DNA of 6,286 bases, taken from positions 1-6,286 of the forward strand of contig CANEXR010000173.1 of the NCBI GenBank assembly GCA_947443815.1. The letters are read 5' to 3'. Position numbers and translations under genes: made by a program. The stretch is from Flavobacteriaceae bacterium (GTDB lineage Bacteria > Bacteroidota > Bacteroidia > Flavobacteriales > Flavobacteriaceae). The notes beneath the pieces were generated by a model that saw only the letters and a program-made list of their open reading frames with translations, did not search any database and was not told the DNA's origin. The first letter of the stretch is position 1. Each line of letters starts with the position of its first letter. Below are positions 6,148 through 6,286 of this stretch, piece after piece.

Positions 6148-6286
6148 ATGTCAAAATAGCACCTTCAATAATTACAGTATCTATTAAATTACTTCCAAAA
6201 GCATACGGCAATTGATAATAAGAAGGAATAGGTTTAGTTATAAGGAGGTTTGCTTTTTTGCCAATTGTGATACTTCCATGAGTTTC
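6146..6286 (-). CDS. hutI: Imidazolonepropionase, C-terminal fragment (rest of gene beyond window)
   Basis: Reading the minus strand from the window edge gives 46 in-frame residues ending in TAA at 6148-6146. The fragment contains 'HGSITIGKKANLLI', then 'TKPIPSYYQLPYAFG' and 'NLIDTVIIEG'. The G-S-I-x-x-G-K-x-A-N/D pattern is the usual C-terminal beta-sandwich signature of amidohydrolases, and the following 'PIPSYYQLPYAFGSN' stretch resembles HutI proteins, about 400 residues long, rather than dihydroorotases or deacetylases. HutI hydrolyses 4-imidazolone-5-propanoate to N-formimino-L-glutamate, the substrate of HutG, which fits the hutG-like gene 1 kb downstream on the same strand. The metal-binding residues are outside the window and cannot be checked. 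Its stop codon lies inside the shared terminator hairpin. Confidence 0.75.
   Translation of the reverse strand, partial: ETHGSITIGKKANLLITKPIPSYYQLPYAFGSNLIDTVIIEGAILT

Overview
This window looks like chromosomal DNA of a Flavobacterium-type Bacteroidota. The DNA is very A+T rich, there are no Shine-Dalgarno sites ahead of starts, and the intergenic gaps carry TAnnTTTG, the -7 element of Bacteroidota promoters. The proteins (TPR hybrid kinase, RhlE-like helicase, the 'MEKIIPF' arginase-family protein) also have a flavobacterial character. Organism assignment is inference from these traits.

Layout, left to right: (1) 1-2007, plus strand, a hybrid sensor kinase whose 5' end lies outside the window, closed by a strong bidirectional hairpin terminator at 2024-2064. 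(2) 2106-2541, minus strand, a small heat-shock protein (Hsp20) gene broken by three frame changes; its full-length fold can still be read across the three frames. (3) 2719-3972, minus strand, a complete RhlE-like DEAD-box RNA helicase. (4) 4090-5124, minus strand, an arginase-superfamily hydrolase, most likely formimidoylglutamase (HutG role). (5) 5218-6102, plus strand, a membrane-anchored coiled-coil protein of unknown function, divergent from (4) over a 93-bp gap. (6) A second bidirectional terminator at 6117-6147. (7) 6146-6286, minus strand, the C-terminal end of a gene that reads as imidazolonepropionase (HutI).

Functional reading: the two minus-strand genes at the right encode what look like the last two steps of histidine catabolism (imidazolonepropionate to N-formiminoglutamate to glutamate plus formamide). 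They are separated by a plus-strand gene of unknown function and a terminator, so they are neighbours but not obviously one transcript. The kinase, chaperone remnant and helicase show no clear functional link to them or to each other.

No intergenic stretch exceeds 300 bases. I see no tRNA, rRNA, CRISPR, IS element or phage feature. Nothing here amounts to a clearly new system. The most noteworthy points are the fresh-looking Hsp20 pseudogene, the uncharacterised coiled-coil protein wedged between two hut genes, and the repeated -7 promoter boxes without recognisable -33 boxes.
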